Assembly: GCA_024655945.1 (NCBI GenBank)
Contig: JANLFK010000002.1
Span: 62,001 to 126,000, forward strand
Direction of reading: 5' to 3'
DNA from: a candidate division KSB1 bacterium
GTDB lineage: Bacteria > Zhuqueibacterota > Zhuqueibacteria > JANLFK01 > Oleimicrobiaceae
DNA length: 64,000 nucleotides
The notes under the pieces are model-generated. The model did no database searches, was not told where the DNA came from, and saw only the letters and a list, made by a program, of their open reading frames with translations. A program made the position numbers and the translations under genes. Below are positions 1 through 8,496 of the stretch, one piece after another (the stretch's first letter is position 1; every line of letters begins with the position of its first letter).

Positions 1-1049
1 AACCGGGCGAGTGGATTGAGGAGTCAGAAGGCTACCGTTTTCGCAGCTACGCCTTGAAAAACGGCTGCATTGTCGAAGTCGCACAGCAAGACGAGTATCC
101 ATCTTTCGAGGAGTTCAAGCGGACCATCCGCCGCAACACCCTGGTGCGGGACACCTTTGACGCTACCGTCACAGTGAGCTACACTACCTCTGCCGGAGAT
201 GTCATGCAATTTGCCTACCATGGCGAACGGCGTCTGAACGGCACGCCCATCAATTTCGCCGACTATGGTCTGTTCAAGGGGCCGTTCCTCAACGCCGAAG
301 TCGGAAGTCGCCGCCTGTTCATCGAGCACGGCGGGCAAGGGGTCGTAGTGGACTTTGCGGCGGCGGAACGTGCTCTCATTTTGCCCGTGGTGACCTGCGT
401 GCGCACGCCGCAGGCTCCAGCGCTGGACGGCTCGCTGACCGACCCCGTCTGGGACAAGGCCCACCCTATCGTGCTGAGCGACGCCATCACAGGAGCTTCT
501 CCTCGCTACCGCACTGAGGTACGCCTGCTTTACGATGAGAGCCATCTGTACGTGGGCTTCCGCTGCGAGGACGAGCACGCCTGGGGCAGCGTCAGTAAAC
601 GCGACGGTCCCATCTACGAAGAAGAGTGCGTGGAGGTCTTCCTCAATCCTGCAAGCTCCACGCACCAGTACTATGAAGTCAACCTGAGCCCGCGCAACGT
701 GGTCTTCGATGCTTGCATCGTCAACGATCGCACGCCGCAGCGAGCGGATGCCACCTTCAAGAGTCTCAAGGAGTGGGACGCTGAAGGGCTGCGGACTGCC
801 ACCGCCGTCGACGGGAAGCTTAATGCGCCGGGGAAGGCGCGCGCTTGGACCGCAGAGATGGCCATCCCGTTGAGCCAGCTCTATGGTGCTCCGCACCGGC
901 CGGTGAAGTCTAGGGAGACCTGGCGGGCGAACTTTTACCGCATTGACACGCCCGAAAGAAAGAAGGCTCAGGAGCTCTATGCCTGGAGCCCCACTGGCAG
1001 GCAGGCATGCCACCTGCCCTGGCGCTTCGGTTACCTCCGCTTCGAGTGA
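1..1049 (+). CDS. 5'-truncated protein with C-terminal CBM9-like domain
   Basis: The frame is open from base 3 with no start codon in the window, so the N-terminus lies upstream; 348 residues are visible. The first ~130 residues are a beta-rich segment I do not recognise. From about visible residue 130 to the end the protein reads as a carbohydrate-binding family 9 (DOMON-like) sandwich: 'APALDGSLTDPVWDKA' opens the domain, followed by 'YDESHLYVGFRCED', the acidic 'EECVEVFLNP', 'YYEVNLSP' and 'AEMAIPLSQL'. Such domains commonly sit at the C-terminus of secreted bacterial glycan-active proteins, with sugar binding the usual role. It is followed after 95 bases by the amidohydrolase gene on the same strand. 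The catalytic part, if any, is outside the window, so no enzyme activity is assigned. Confidence 0.75.
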   Translation, partial: PGEWIEESEGYRFRSYALKNGCIVEVAQQDEYPSFEEFKRTIRRNTLVRDTFDATVTVSYTTSAGDVMQFAYHGERRLNGTPINFADYGLFKGPFLNAEVGSRRLFIEHGGQGVVVDFAAAERALILPVVTCVRTPQAPALDGSLTDPVWDKAHPIVLSDAITGASPRYRTEVRLLYDESHLYVGFRCEDEHAWGSVSKRDGPIYEEECVEVFLNPASSTHQYYEVNLSPRNVVFDACIVNDRTPQRADATFKSLKEWDAEGLRTATAVDGKLNAPGKARAWTAEMAIPLSQLYGAPHRPVKSRETWRANFYRIDTPERKKAQELYAWSPTGRQACHLPWRFGYLRFE

Positions 1050-1128
1050 GAAAGGCACCACATTGTCCAGGCGCAACGGCGCGAAACTGTGCCGCCGCGC
1101 CTTCAGCGCAGAGAGGGAAGCATTGACC

Positions 1129-1134
1129 AGGAGG
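1129..1134 (+). promoter_or_regulatory. Ribosome binding site for the amidohydrolase gene
   Basis: AGGAGG lies ten bases before a GTG codon at 1145. An ATG at 1135 directly after it is out of frame with the gene, so this site fixes the GTG start. Confidence 0.7.
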
Positions 1135-1144
1135 ATGACCAAGC

Positions 1145-2794
1145 GTGGCTCTTAACCGCGACCAGGGAAGCACTAACCTATCGGAGCAGAGGCAAACCAT
1201 CTACTTCGACTGTTTCGCGGCGATCGGCAGAAGGGCCGCCAAAGATCCGCGCGCGCCGTGGAGCACTGCGGCGCTGTTGGCGGAAATGGAGCGCTGCCAG
1301 GTGCATGGGGCGCTGGTCTTCGCCCATCAGGCGCGGGAGACGCACCCGGCCGTGGGTAACCCTCTGGTCACGGAGGAGTGCAGGCGGCACCCACGGCTGT
1401 TCCCATGCTGGGTGGGCATTCCCCACCACACCGGCGAGTTCCCCCCTCCCGAGCAATTGGTGCGCGCGATGGAGGCCGCTAACGTCCGCGCCTTGAAGAT
1501 CTTTCCACGACTCTTCGAGTTTCGCGTGGACGAAGCCACCTTGGGCCCGCTGCTTTCCTGCTTGGAAGAAGCCGGCATTTTGCTGATTGTCGACGCCGGG
1601 CGCTACGACGAGGCAGTGCAGATCGATTGGCAGGAGGTGAACTGGATCTGCAGTCGTTTTCCCCGCCTCAACCTTCTGTTGCACAGCGTGCGCTGGGAGA
1701 GCACGCGCACACTGGTCCCGCTTGCCCAGCGCCATCCGAACCTGTACTTCGAATTCTCCAACTACCAGGGTAATCGGATGCTGGAGTTCTGGTGTGAGGT
1801 GATTGGCCATGAGCGCCTCCTGTTCGGCTCGGAGGCACTCGTAAAGAGCATGGGGGCAGCGCGCGCGTATGTGGATTACGCAGAGCTCACCGAGGCGCAG
1901 CGGCGCGCCATCGCCAGCGGCAACCTGCAACGCCTATTGCGCCTGCCCTCACTCCCTCCGCCCTACCCGACAAAACCCAAGCAGGAGGACCACGTGCTTC
2001 AGTGCGCACTGCGCGGTGAAGCGGTGCGCGATTCGGTGGTCATCGACGCGCACGCCCACATTGTGCAGGCTGCCGGGAAAGGTGCTTCGCGGGTGGCAAT
2101 GAATCGCGCAGATGCGCAGGCAGTCGTAGAGCGCAACCGCCGCCTCGGCGTCGCCAAGACCTGCGTCAGTGCCTGGACCGCAGTCTGGGGCGACTACGTG
2201 CTCGGTAACCAGGACACGCTGCAGGCCATGCGCGCCTTCCCAGAGGAGATTGTCGGCTACGCAGTGCTCGACCCAAACTATGTGACCGACTGGGAACGGG
2301 AATGCCGATTCTACCATCTGGAATGCCGTTTCTTGGGGATGAAGCCCTATTACCCACGCCAGAAGGTCCCCTACAACGACCCGTTGTTTACGCCCTGGTA
2401 CCGCTTTGGCGACGAACACAGGCTCTTTTGCCTGCTGCACTACTCGGACAAGTTCAAGGAAGAGGTGAGCGACATCGCCCCGCGTTACCCCAACATTGCC
2501 TTCATCCTGGCCCACTCAGGGACGAGCTGGAAAGTGGCCCGCGAGCACGTGGCCTTGGCCAAGCAGTTTCCCAATGTGTTCTTGGAAATCACCTTCACCT
2601 CGGTGACCAATGGCGTGATCGAGTTCATGCTGGAGGAACTCGGCTCGGAGCGCGTGCTTTACGGCTCTGATGCACCCATGCGCGATCCATACCCCCAGTT
2701 TGGCTGGGTGGCATACGCGGACCTCCCCGAGGAGGACAAGCGCAACATCCTCGGCCGGAACATGCAGCGAATCTTGGACAGGGTGGCGCTGTAG
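1145..2794 (+). CDS. Tandem amidohydrolase_2-type TIM-barrel protein, N-terminal copy degenerate
   Basis: 549 residues made of two consecutive amidohydrolase-2-like barrels. The C-terminal barrel (about residues 295-549) carries the expected metal ligands: D301-A-H303-A-H305, H457 in 'LAHSGTSW' and D509 in 'GSDAPMRDP'. The N-terminal barrel (about 18-275) keeps the fold landmarks but not the ligands: the HxH position reads D22-C23-F24, there is 'LHSVRW' at 180, and the terminal Asp is Glu in 'GSE' (228-230). Family members hydrolyse or decarboxylate cyclic amide, ester or carboxylate substrates; which one applies here is unknown. The start is GTG at 1145 behind an AGGAGG site. It ends 7 bases from the convergent UroD gene, with no terminator between them. 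I infer a metal-dependent hydrolase with one active and one structural or regulatory half. Confidence 0.8.
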   Translation: MALNRDQGSTNLSEQRQTIYFDCFAAIGRRAAKDPRAPWSTAALLAEMERCQVHGALVFAHQARETHPAVGNPLVTEECRRHPRLFPCWVGIPHHTGEFPPPEQLVRAMEAANVRALKIFPRLFEFRVDEATLGPLLSCLEEAGILLIVDAGRYDEAVQIDWQEVNWICSRFPRLNLLLHSVRWESTRTLVPLAQRHPNLYFEFSNYQGNRMLEFWCEVIGHERLLFGSEALVKSMGAARAYVDYAELTEAQRRAIASGNLQRLLRLPSLPPPYPTKPKQEDHVLQCALRGEAVRDSVVIDAHAHIVQAAGKGASRVAMNRADAQAVVERNRRLGVAKTCVSAWTAVWGDYVLGNQDTLQAMRAFPEEIVGYAVLDPNYVTDWERECRFYHLECRFLGMKPYYPRQKVPYNDPLFTPWYRFGDEHRLFCLLHYSDKFKEEVSDIAPRYPNIAFILAHSGTSWKVAREHVALAKQFPNVFLEITFTSVTNGVIEFMLEELGSERVLYGSDAPMRDPYPQFGWVAYADLPEEDKRNILGRNMQRILDRVAL

Positions 2795-2801
2795 GGGTGG
2801 G

Positions 2802-3905
2802 TCAGATGGGGTCTTGGTAGCCTTGTAGGCGCCGCCTGATATCGGCTGCGCGGTCGAAGATCTCCTCCCGGCTCACTCCTGCCGCCGCGAAAAGGGCAAA
2901 GATGTTCTCGTCCGGGGTCTCTGGCGGAATGGTGTGCGAAGCGGCCAAGATGTATCCCCCGCCGTCGCGGCTCATCAGCTCGATAAGCTCGCCGGTGGAG
3001 CGATAAACCTCCTCTGACGTCCCGTAGGGAATAACGCGCAGGTTGTCCAGCCCGCCCATAAAGGAGAGGCTCTCCCCAAAATCCTCTTTGAGCGCTCCCG
3101 GCTCCATGCCTGGACAATTGCACTGAATCGGGTTGAGGACATCAACACCGATCTCGATGAGGTCGGGGATTATCTCGCGGAGGGCACCACAGCAGTGGTA
3201 GGCAACCCAAAGACCCCTCTCCTTGCCCACGGCCACGACGCGCCGCAGATGCGGCTTGACGAGCCGGCGCCACGTCTCTGGGCTCATCATCAAGCCGCGG
3301 TGCGACGCAACATCGTCGCCGGTCCATAGCCAGTCCAAAGGGAAACGATCACACGCCTCCTGTGCGAGCACGACGGCAAAGTCCGCACAGCGCGCCAGGA
3401 GACCCGAGGCGAGCTCCTCATCGGTGGCGAGGTCAAGGAGGGCCTGTTCCATCCCCCGCAGCCGGCAGTGTATCTCAAAGACGCAGGGCGAAACATCGCA
3501 GCCGATGAAGCAGGTCTCCTTCTGGCGCACGACGGGCTGCATTTGCGCAAGAAGTTCCTCGACATGCTCGGCTGGAAAAGCATACGCCTCCACCTCCTCT
3601 CGGGAGTCCCTTTCCAGCGGATAAGCCTCCGCCTGATTGAAAGCGCCGCGCTTTACCCATTTGATTCCCCAAAAGTCGACGTGCCACTCCCCTTCGTGTG
3701 CATGGGTTATGCCCTCCATGGCGTAGTTGTTGTTCACCCAGGCCTGGCGGACATCGTTGCCCATGGCTTCGCCGACGAATGAAGGCGGGATGCCCAGGGA
3801 GCGGCCCAAGCGCTGGGCAGTGTCCGGGTGAAACCACATGAAAATGGGCACCCGGTCGGCGGGCTCGCGCCGCAGCGCGGCATGCACGCGTTCTTTGCTC
3901 GTCAT
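2802..3905 (-). CDS. UroD-family protein (paralogue 1, HCCG motif)
   Basis: 367 residues, a single uroporphyrinogen-decarboxylase/MtaA-type TIM barrel. It begins 'MTSKERVHAAL', like paralogue 4 at 21343-22482. The metal-site strand reads H237-C238-C239-G240, followed by the 'EIGVDVLNPIQ' segment typical of UroD-like methyltransferases, and the C-terminal loop is 'SHTIPPETPDENI'. The N-terminal arginine-rich substrate signature of haem-pathway HemE is absent, so haem synthesis is unlikely. Known relatives with an H-x-C site move methyl groups between corrinoid proteins and thiols. The ATG overlaps the stop of the upstream UroD gene by 4 bases (ATGA), so it is translationally coupled and last in a nine-gene operon. 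No corrinoid protein is encoded nearby, so the acceptor and substrate are unknown. Confidence 0.8.
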   Translation of the reverse strand: MTSKERVHAALRREPADRVPIFMWFHPDTAQRLGRSLGIPPSFVGEAMGNDVRQAWVNNNYAMEGITHAHEGEWHVDFWGIKWVKRGAFNQAEAYPLERDSREEVEAYAFPAEHVEELLAQMQPVVRQKETCFIGCDVSPCVFEIHCRLRGMEQALLDLATDEELASGLLARCADFAVVLAQEACDRFPLDWLWTGDDVASHRGLMMSPETWRRLVKPHLRRVVAVGKERGLWVAYHCCGALREIIPDLIEIGVDVLNPIQCNCPGMEPGALKEDFGESLSFMGGLDNLRVIPYGTSEEVYRSTGELIELMSRDGGGYILAASHTIPPETPDENIFALFAAAGVSREEIFDRAADIRRRLQGYQDPI

Positions 3906-5002
3906 CGGACCCGGCGCGAGCCTCCTTTGCGTGACCTTGCTCGTCCAGATGGATCAGCGCCCGAGCTCTTCGCGAAGAGCTCGGGCACGCGCTCCCATTC
4001 TTCGTACACGGCCATCACCGTGACCGGATTTGCCCCCGCACCGAATTCGAGCTGGGCGATGATGCCCCCTGCAGGGTCATACAAATGCTTGGCAACCTCT
4101 CGCACTGCCTTCCTCCCCTCTTCTGGGTCAGGAGAGGGTAAGATGTGCTGCCGGTCGATTTCACCCCAAAAAGTGATCTTCCCTTTCACCCGCCTTGCCA
4201 AATCGGCAATGTCCATGCAAAACAGCTGCGAGTTTATGGCGTCCACGCCCATCTCGACCAGGTCCTCGAAAATCTCTGAGATGTTGCCGTCAGAGTGCAT
4301 GAAGGCAAACTTCCCGTAGCCGTGGGAGAATTCACAATAGTCCCGATAAAGCGGCTTGAACAGCTCCCGCCACGTGTCCGGATGAATGAGCAGGCCGTGT
4401 TGACTGCCCCAGTCGTCCATGAAGCTGATCGCGTCCACCTCGGTGGTCACCCAAAACTGCATTTCCGCAAGGTAAAAGTCGTGGATGAGGTTGAGCAGTT
4501 CCACGACTTCCTCGCCAGGCGCGGCCATGTCCATGAGGCTCTGCTCGCTGCCTCTGATGAACTGGTAGCGCTCCCATGGGCGCGGGCAGCAGCCTGCCAA
4601 CACGAACTTGTCCGACTTGGCGTAGAATTTGTTGACAACGCTTCTGGCCTTTTCCGGCTCCTGTGGCAGGATCTCGTAGGGTGGTTTCACCTCCTGCCAC
4701 CGGCGCAGGTCGACCAGCAGGGGCTCTCGCACCTCTCCTTGTACGCCGTCTTGAATGTTCACGAACCGGCATCCCCATTCGTCCACAAACGTGCCCTTGC
4801 GGTACATCTCCCCTTTCGACCTGGGCGAGGCCTTGTAGACGATGGGGGAGCCGGCGAAATCCGAGGGAAACCGGCGTTGCACCTCGGCCACCGCCTCCGG
4901 AGAGTGGTCAGTGGCCCAGGGAAGTACCCAGAGGTCGCGGGGAATGCGCTCCGGATGCCGGAACGTAATTGCCTTGCGTACAATCTCGCGGGGAATGGTC
5001 AT
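3902..5002 (-). CDS. UroD-family protein (paralogue 2, HSDG motif) with palindrome-encoded tail
   Basis: 366 residues, UroD/MtaA-like barrel. The metal-site strand reads H236-S237-D238-G239-N240, so the cysteine of the zinc-binding H-x-C motif is replaced by aspartate; 'MGVDAINSQ' follows. The last ~28 residues ('ELFAKSSGAD' then a basic Arg/Ser/Gly tail) look unrelated to the family and are encoded over a 28-base perfect palindrome at 3959-3986. The same tail DNA supplies an AAAGGAGG about 15 bases before the next gene's start. Both ends show 4-base ATGA overlaps, with the deoxyhypusine-synthase-like gene upstream and UroD paralogue 1 downstream. The function is probably a UroD-superfamily lyase or methyltransferase; the substrate cannot be read from sequence. 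Confidence 0.78.
   Translation of the reverse strand: MTIPREIVRKAITFRHPERIPRDLWVLPWATDHSPEAVAEVQRRFPSDFAGSPIVYKASPRSKGEMYRKGTFVDEWGCRFVNIQDGVQGEVREPLLVDLRRWQEVKPPYEILPQEPEKARSVVNKFYAKSDKFVLAGCCPRPWERYQFIRGSEQSLMDMAAPGEEVVELLNLIHDFYLAEMQFWVTTEVDAISFMDDWGSQHGLLIHPDTWRELFKPLYRDYCEFSHGYGKFAFMHSDGNISEIFEDLVEMGVDAINSQLFCMDIADLARRVKGKITFWGEIDRQHILPSPDPEEGRKAVREVAKHLYDPAGGIIAQLEFGAGANPVTVMAVYEEWERVPELFAKSSGADPSGRARSRKGGSRRVR
3959..3986. repeat. 28-base perfect palindrome inside the 3' end of the UroD paralogue 2 gene
   Basis: The sequence is its own reverse complement over all 28 bases, centred on TTCGCGAA (core AGCTCTTCGCGAAGAGCT). It lies in coding sequence, within the non-conserved C-terminal tail, about 55 bases before the next ATG. 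As RNA it would form a GC-rich hairpin, but no T-tract follows, so it is not a classical terminator. Confidence 0.85.
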
Positions 5003-6006
5003 GGTGTGGCCCCCCTTGACTGTTCGCTCAGTCGTGGTGATCCTGCCAGCAGCTGCGTGATGTGCCAGTACAGCGCGGGCAGCGTGCGCCGATGCTCGCC
5101 GCGCACATAGACACTGGCTCCACCATCGCGCACGCTGCGCACGAGGATTGTCTTGTACGGCCGGAAATAGTAGCGGGGATCGCTCTTTGGGGGTTCCCCG
5201 TCAAGCTCGCCTCCCAGATCGAGCAGGTCAAAAACCGCGGTGGTAAAGGCGCGAATCTGCCTGCCCTGCTGCCGCGCCACGTTGCGCGCCATGGACAGCG
5301 CCTTGAGAAAGACCTCAGGTCCCATCACCGCAGTGCCGTAGTTGAGCAGCACCCCGCCCTCAAGTCTTGCCACTGTGTTGGCCAGAATGAGAAAGTCGGT
5401 GTAGGAAGTAGCCCCCAGGGCGGCGCCGTCGCAGTTGGCGTGCTCGTGGATGATGTCGTAGCCGATGCCCACGTGGACCGTGACAGGAACCCCCCGGCGG
5501 AAGCCGGCAGCCAGGATGCTCACTTCTCGCTGTGGGAACTGCTCCTGCTCGATCATTCGACCGATGGCCTCGCCCATGCCGATCTGGTCGCGCGCCCCTT
5601 GGACAATAGCGTCGTTGATCCTGCCGGTCTCCTGCCAAAGCCCGAATTGCCCCTCGCTGATGTAGCGAGCCACACTTTCTGAGGTTGCCCCCGCCAGCGC
5701 CAGCTCAAAGTCGTGGATAGTCACGGCCCCGTTCATGCCCACGTGCGTGACGATGCCACGCTCGATGAGGTCGATGACCAGGCGCGACAGTCCCGACTTG
5801 ACCACGTGCGCCCCCAGCATGAGCACGACCTGCTTGCCCTGCCGGTGCGCGGTGGCCACCGCCAGTGCTACCCTCAGAATCTCCTCGCTATGGAGTTCAT
5901 CACGCGCCTCATCTGGGCGCAGAAGGTCCGCAAGGGTGACCAGGTGTTGCCGCTCGGCCAGCGGCTTCAAATGAATCTTGGTTCGATCGAATGTCGCAAA
6001 AGGCAT
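4999..6006 (-). CDS. Deoxyhypusine synthase-like protein
   Basis: 335 residues, apparently cytosolic. The central region 'GAHVVKSGLSRLVIDLIERG' followed by 'VGMNGAVTIHDFELALAGAT' and 'GRINDAI' resembles the NAD-binding core of deoxyhypusine-synthase-superfamily proteins as found in bacteria and archaea. Bacteria with such proteins generally lack eIF5A, so a true deoxyhypusine synthase role is improbable and a homospermidine-synthase-like or other NAD-dependent reaction on an amine or carbonyl is more likely; this is inference. A conserved 'HVGIGYDIIHEHANCDGAALG' region provides several candidate polar residues. It overlaps the UroD paralogue 2 start by 4 bases and begins 3 bases after the HAD gene, so it is a core member of this operon. 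The family assignment is tentative. Confidence 0.5.
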   Translation of the reverse strand: MPFATFDRTKIHLKPLAERQHLVTLADLLRPDEARDELHSEEILRVALAVATAHRQGKQVVLMLGAHVVKSGLSRLVIDLIERGIVTHVGMNGAVTIHDFELALAGATSESVARYISEGQFGLWQETGRINDAIVQGARDQIGMGEAIGRMIEQEQFPQREVSILAAGFRRGVPVTVHVGIGYDIIHEHANCDGAALGATSYTDFLILANTVARLEGGVLLNYGTAVMGPEVFLKALSMARNVARQQGRQIRAFTTAVFDLLDLGGELDGEPPKSDPRYYFRPYKTILVRSVRDGGASVYVRGEHRRTLPALYWHITQLLAGSPRLSEQSRGATP

Positions 6007-6009
6007 AGT

Positions 6010-6963
6010 CTATCTCTCGGCAAAAAGGAGTGCAACCAGGGAGTGCCAGTTCCTGAAGTCCGGAATGATGATGTCTGCACCGGCTGCAATGAGCACGCTG
6101 CGCTTGCGCTGGTCAACGCCGCTTCTCCTCACCTCGTCAGAGGCGACGCCCACTGCAAGTCCCCCGACCTTCTTGGTGTCTTCAATTTCGACGTAGCCGT
6201 CACCAAAGGTGACCAGCTCAGGGCCACGCACCTGTTGTTCGGCGAAGATGGCATGAATGGCTACCATCTTGGCATCCTCGGCCCGCTCATCCTGGGCGCC
6301 ATGGATGGCGGCGAAGTACCCTGCGATACCCAACGCGGCTGCTTCCTCCCTCACATCGGGCTCATCGGTGCCGGAGGCAAGGTAGCAGCGTACCCCGCGC
6401 TCGCAAAGCGCGCGCAGCATGTCCACTGCTCCTGGGACCATTATCTGTTCTGGGGGCGTTTGCCCGCTCTTCACCGCGTACACCCGCCCCTTGATGTGCT
6501 CCCAGAGACGGGACAGATACTCCCTCTTGTAGACACCGGGGGGTTCTGGTTTCCCGCCCCGCTTGCGCACCTCTTCGGCCAGAAGCATCATCTGAAAAAT
6601 GGTCTGCTGCCCCGTGGTGACGGTGACCAGCTCCTCCACAAACTGCTGCAGCTCAGCCTCAGGCTCGTGCTGGGGGGTCCTAAGCAGCACTTCCACCATC
6701 AGCGGGATCATGACCTGCTGCCAACCTTGCCGTAGCAGCGAAATCGTGCCGTCAAAGTCGAACAGGGCGTGGCGAATGATGCCATTCATGCGCTCGGCCC
6801 TGATGATTTCGATGGCATACTCGCGCACCCTTGCGAGCGAGTCACCTGCGCTCGTCGCGGTTTCGCCTCGCGAGCTGCGACGGGAGACTCCGGGGCGGTT
6901 CCTGCGGCTACCACGCGTGCCACCCGTGCTGGGCGAACGCAAATGTGCCCGCTCTTTCACCAT
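6010..6963 (-). CDS. HAD-superfamily hydrolase
   Basis: 317 residues with the classic phosphatase motifs: 'FDFDGTISLL' (motif I nucleophile and acid Asp, about residues 67-76), 'ASGTDEPD' (motif II) and 'TFGDGYVEI' (motif IV acidic pair). A helical cap lies between motifs I and II. The likely role is phosphate-monoester hydrolysis of a small metabolite. The first ~58 residues are Arg/Ser/Gly-rich and a shorter start (ATG at 6789) is possible, but the long reading frame overlaps the nitroreductase stop (ATGGTGA), a typical coupled arrangement. It lies 3 bases from the deoxyhypusine-synthase-like gene. The substrate probably comes from the sugar or amine handled by the operon; that is inference. 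Confidence 0.8.
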   Translation of the reverse strand: MVKERAHLRSPSTGGTRGSRRNRPGVSRRSSRGETATSAGDSLARVREYAIEIIRAERMNGIIRHALFDFDGTISLLRQGWQQVMIPLMVEVLLRTPQHEPEAELQQFVEELVTVTTGQQTIFQMMLLAEEVRKRGGKPEPPGVYKREYLSRLWEHIKGRVYAVKSGQTPPEQIMVPGAVDMLRALCERGVRCYLASGTDEPDVREEAAALGIAGYFAAIHGAQDERAEDAKMVAIHAIFAEQQVRGPELVTFGDGYVEIEDTKKVGGLAVGVASDEVRRSGVDQRKRSVLIAAGADIIIPDFRNWHSLVALLFAER

Positions 6964-7466
6964 CGGTCATAGTGCACAAGTTCGGACAAAGGCTTGCGGC
7001 TCTTGGGGCGTGGCGAATCGGCCGGGTAGCCGAGTGGCGTGAAAGCGAGCGGCTCCACACCTTTGGGCAGGCCCAATACCTCGCGCGCCGCCACCGGGTC
7101 AAACGCCGCGACCCAGCATGTGCCCAGCCCAAGGTCAGCGGCTGCCAGTATCAAGTGGTCCATCGCGATGGTCGCGTCGACATCGGCGTAGCTCTTGCCG
7201 TCCATGCGCGACCAGGCTTTGTCCGACAGCGCGCACACCCCGATGACCAGAGGCGCCTGGGTGAACCAGGCGGCCTTGTAGATGCGCCGCAGCTCATCCT
7301 CTCGCCCCTTGGTTTTGATTACCAGCAGGGCAAAAGGCTGGCGGTTGGCTGCAGTTGGCGCCAGACGCGCCGCCTCCAAGACCGCTGCCAGCTTGTCCTC
7401 CTCGACCGGCCGATCTTGGTAAGCACGCACACTATAGCGCGCTCGGATAAGAGCCGAAAATTCCAT
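6957..7466 (-). CDS. Nitroreductase-family flavoprotein
   Basis: 169 residues, the normal length for a compact nitroreductase. 'ARYSVRAYQDRPV' near the N-terminus is the FMN-phosphate-binding signature, 'AARLAPTAANRQPF' follows, and 'MDHLILAAADLGLGTCWVAAFD' and 'PLGYPA' complete the fold. The protein would use FMN and NAD(P)H to reduce nitro groups, quinones or enone-like compounds; the natural substrate is unknown. It has a strong ribosome site, GGAGGTG at 7472-7478. It is the third-from-last type of activity before the UroD pair in the operon, with a 76-base gap to the activase gene upstream. Confidence 0.85.
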   Translation of the reverse strand: MEFSALIRARYSVRAYQDRPVEEDKLAAVLEAARLAPTAANRQPFALLVIKTKGREDELRRIYKAAWFTQAPLVIGVCALSDKAWSRMDGKSYADVDATIAMDHLILAAADLGLGTCWVAAFDPVAAREVLGLPKGVEPLAFTPLGYPADSPRPKSRKPLSELVHYDRW

Positions 7467-7542
7467 GTCTCACCTCCACGTCTTCAGGTACACCTGCGCG
7501 GACGATGCCTGCAGCGCCCGCGGGGCTCCTTAATCAGAAACG

Positions 7543-8481
7543 TCAGGAGAGAACCTGGAATCCATACGAGGCTACCACCCGACGCAGCGTCTCGAGCTTC
7601 TCCTCAGGCGGAGCTTCCAACTGCGCCGCACGGTAGCGCATGCCCAGAGCCGAGTACTTGTCCGCCGCCAGCCTGTGGAAGCGAAGGAGCTCGAAGGCGA
7701 CCCTTGGCTCGCCGTTCGCCCCTTGTCTGGAAGGCGGCATCAGGCGGCGTACAGTCTCGGCAATGAGGCTCATGTCTTTCTCGCTGTCGTTGAAGCCAGG
7801 AATCACCGGCACGCGGATGCACACTTCGGTGTCGGTCTGCAGCAACCGCTCCATATTGGCAAGGATGGCCCGACAGTCTGCGCCGGTAGCCTGCCTGTGC
7901 TTGTCGTCGTGCACGTGTTTGATGTCCAAGAGGACCAGGTCGGTATACGGCAACAGCAGAGCCAATTGCTCCCAGCGCCCCACTGCCGCAGTGTCCAGCG
8001 CCGTGTGTAGCCCCGCCTTCTTGCAGCGGGCCAAAACCGCCGCAGCGAAAGCCGCCTGTCGCAATGGTTCACCCCCAGAGATCGTCACCCCTCCCTGCGA
8101 GCTCTCGTAGAAGACTCGGTCCCCGAGGACGGCCTCCACCACCTCCTCTTCGCTCATGAGCTGCCCACACATGAGTAGAGCCCCTGTTGGACAACCAGAA
8201 GTGCATTGCCCGCACGCCTTGCACGCCCGTCGCGTGAATTGATGCTGCCTGTGTCGGACGGTATGTGCCCCTTCTGGACATACCTGTGCACATTCACCGC
8301 AACCAATGCATCGCGAGGGGTGATACTGCAACTCCGGCTTTTCGCGGAGGCCCTCTGGGTTGTGACACCAGAAACAGCGCAGGGGACATCCCTTGAGAAA
8401 GACCGTCGTCCTGATGCCCGGCCCGTCATGGATCGAGTAACGCTGGATGTTGAACACTACCCCGGTCACGTCTTTCGCCAC
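7543..8481 (-). CDS. Glycyl-radical-enzyme activating protein (radical SAM, PFL-AE type)
   Basis: 312 residues. The radical-SAM cluster motif C32-x3-C36-x2-C39 sits in 'GCPLRCFWCHNPEG'. An inserted two-cluster ferredoxin domain follows, with C58/C61/C64/C68 and C87/C90/C93/C97. 'GGVTISGGEPL' is the SAM-binding glycine motif. This layout is that of activases for pyruvate-formate-lyase-like enzymes of the choline-, glycerol- or sulfonate-lyase type rather than PflA itself, which lacks the ferredoxin insert. It starts at GTG, 15 bases after the UroD paralogue 3 stop. No glycyl-radical enzyme is encoded in this window, which is unusual because the pair is normally adjacent; a UroD-family gene occupies the adjacent place here. 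Confidence 0.9.
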   Translation of the reverse strand: MAKDVTGVVFNIQRYSIHDGPGIRTTVFLKGCPLRCFWCHNPEGLREKPELQYHPSRCIGCGECAQVCPEGAHTVRHRQHQFTRRACKACGQCTSGCPTGALLMCGQLMSEEEVVEAVLGDRVFYESSQGGVTISGGEPLRQAAFAAAVLARCKKAGLHTALDTAAVGRWEQLALLLPYTDLVLLDIKHVHDDKHRQATGADCRAILANMERLLQTDTEVCIRVPVIPGFNDSEKDMSLIAETVRRLMPPSRQGANGEPRVAFELLRFHRLAADKYSALGMRYRAAQLEAPPEEKLETLRRVVASYGFQVLS

Positions 8482-8496
8482 CTTGCCCCCTGCAAC

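Noticed and set aside
24-1142. Minus-strand open frame of 372 codons opposite the CBM9-like protein
   Set aside because: No recognisable motif and no ribosome site; the plus strand reads a clear CBM9-like domain.
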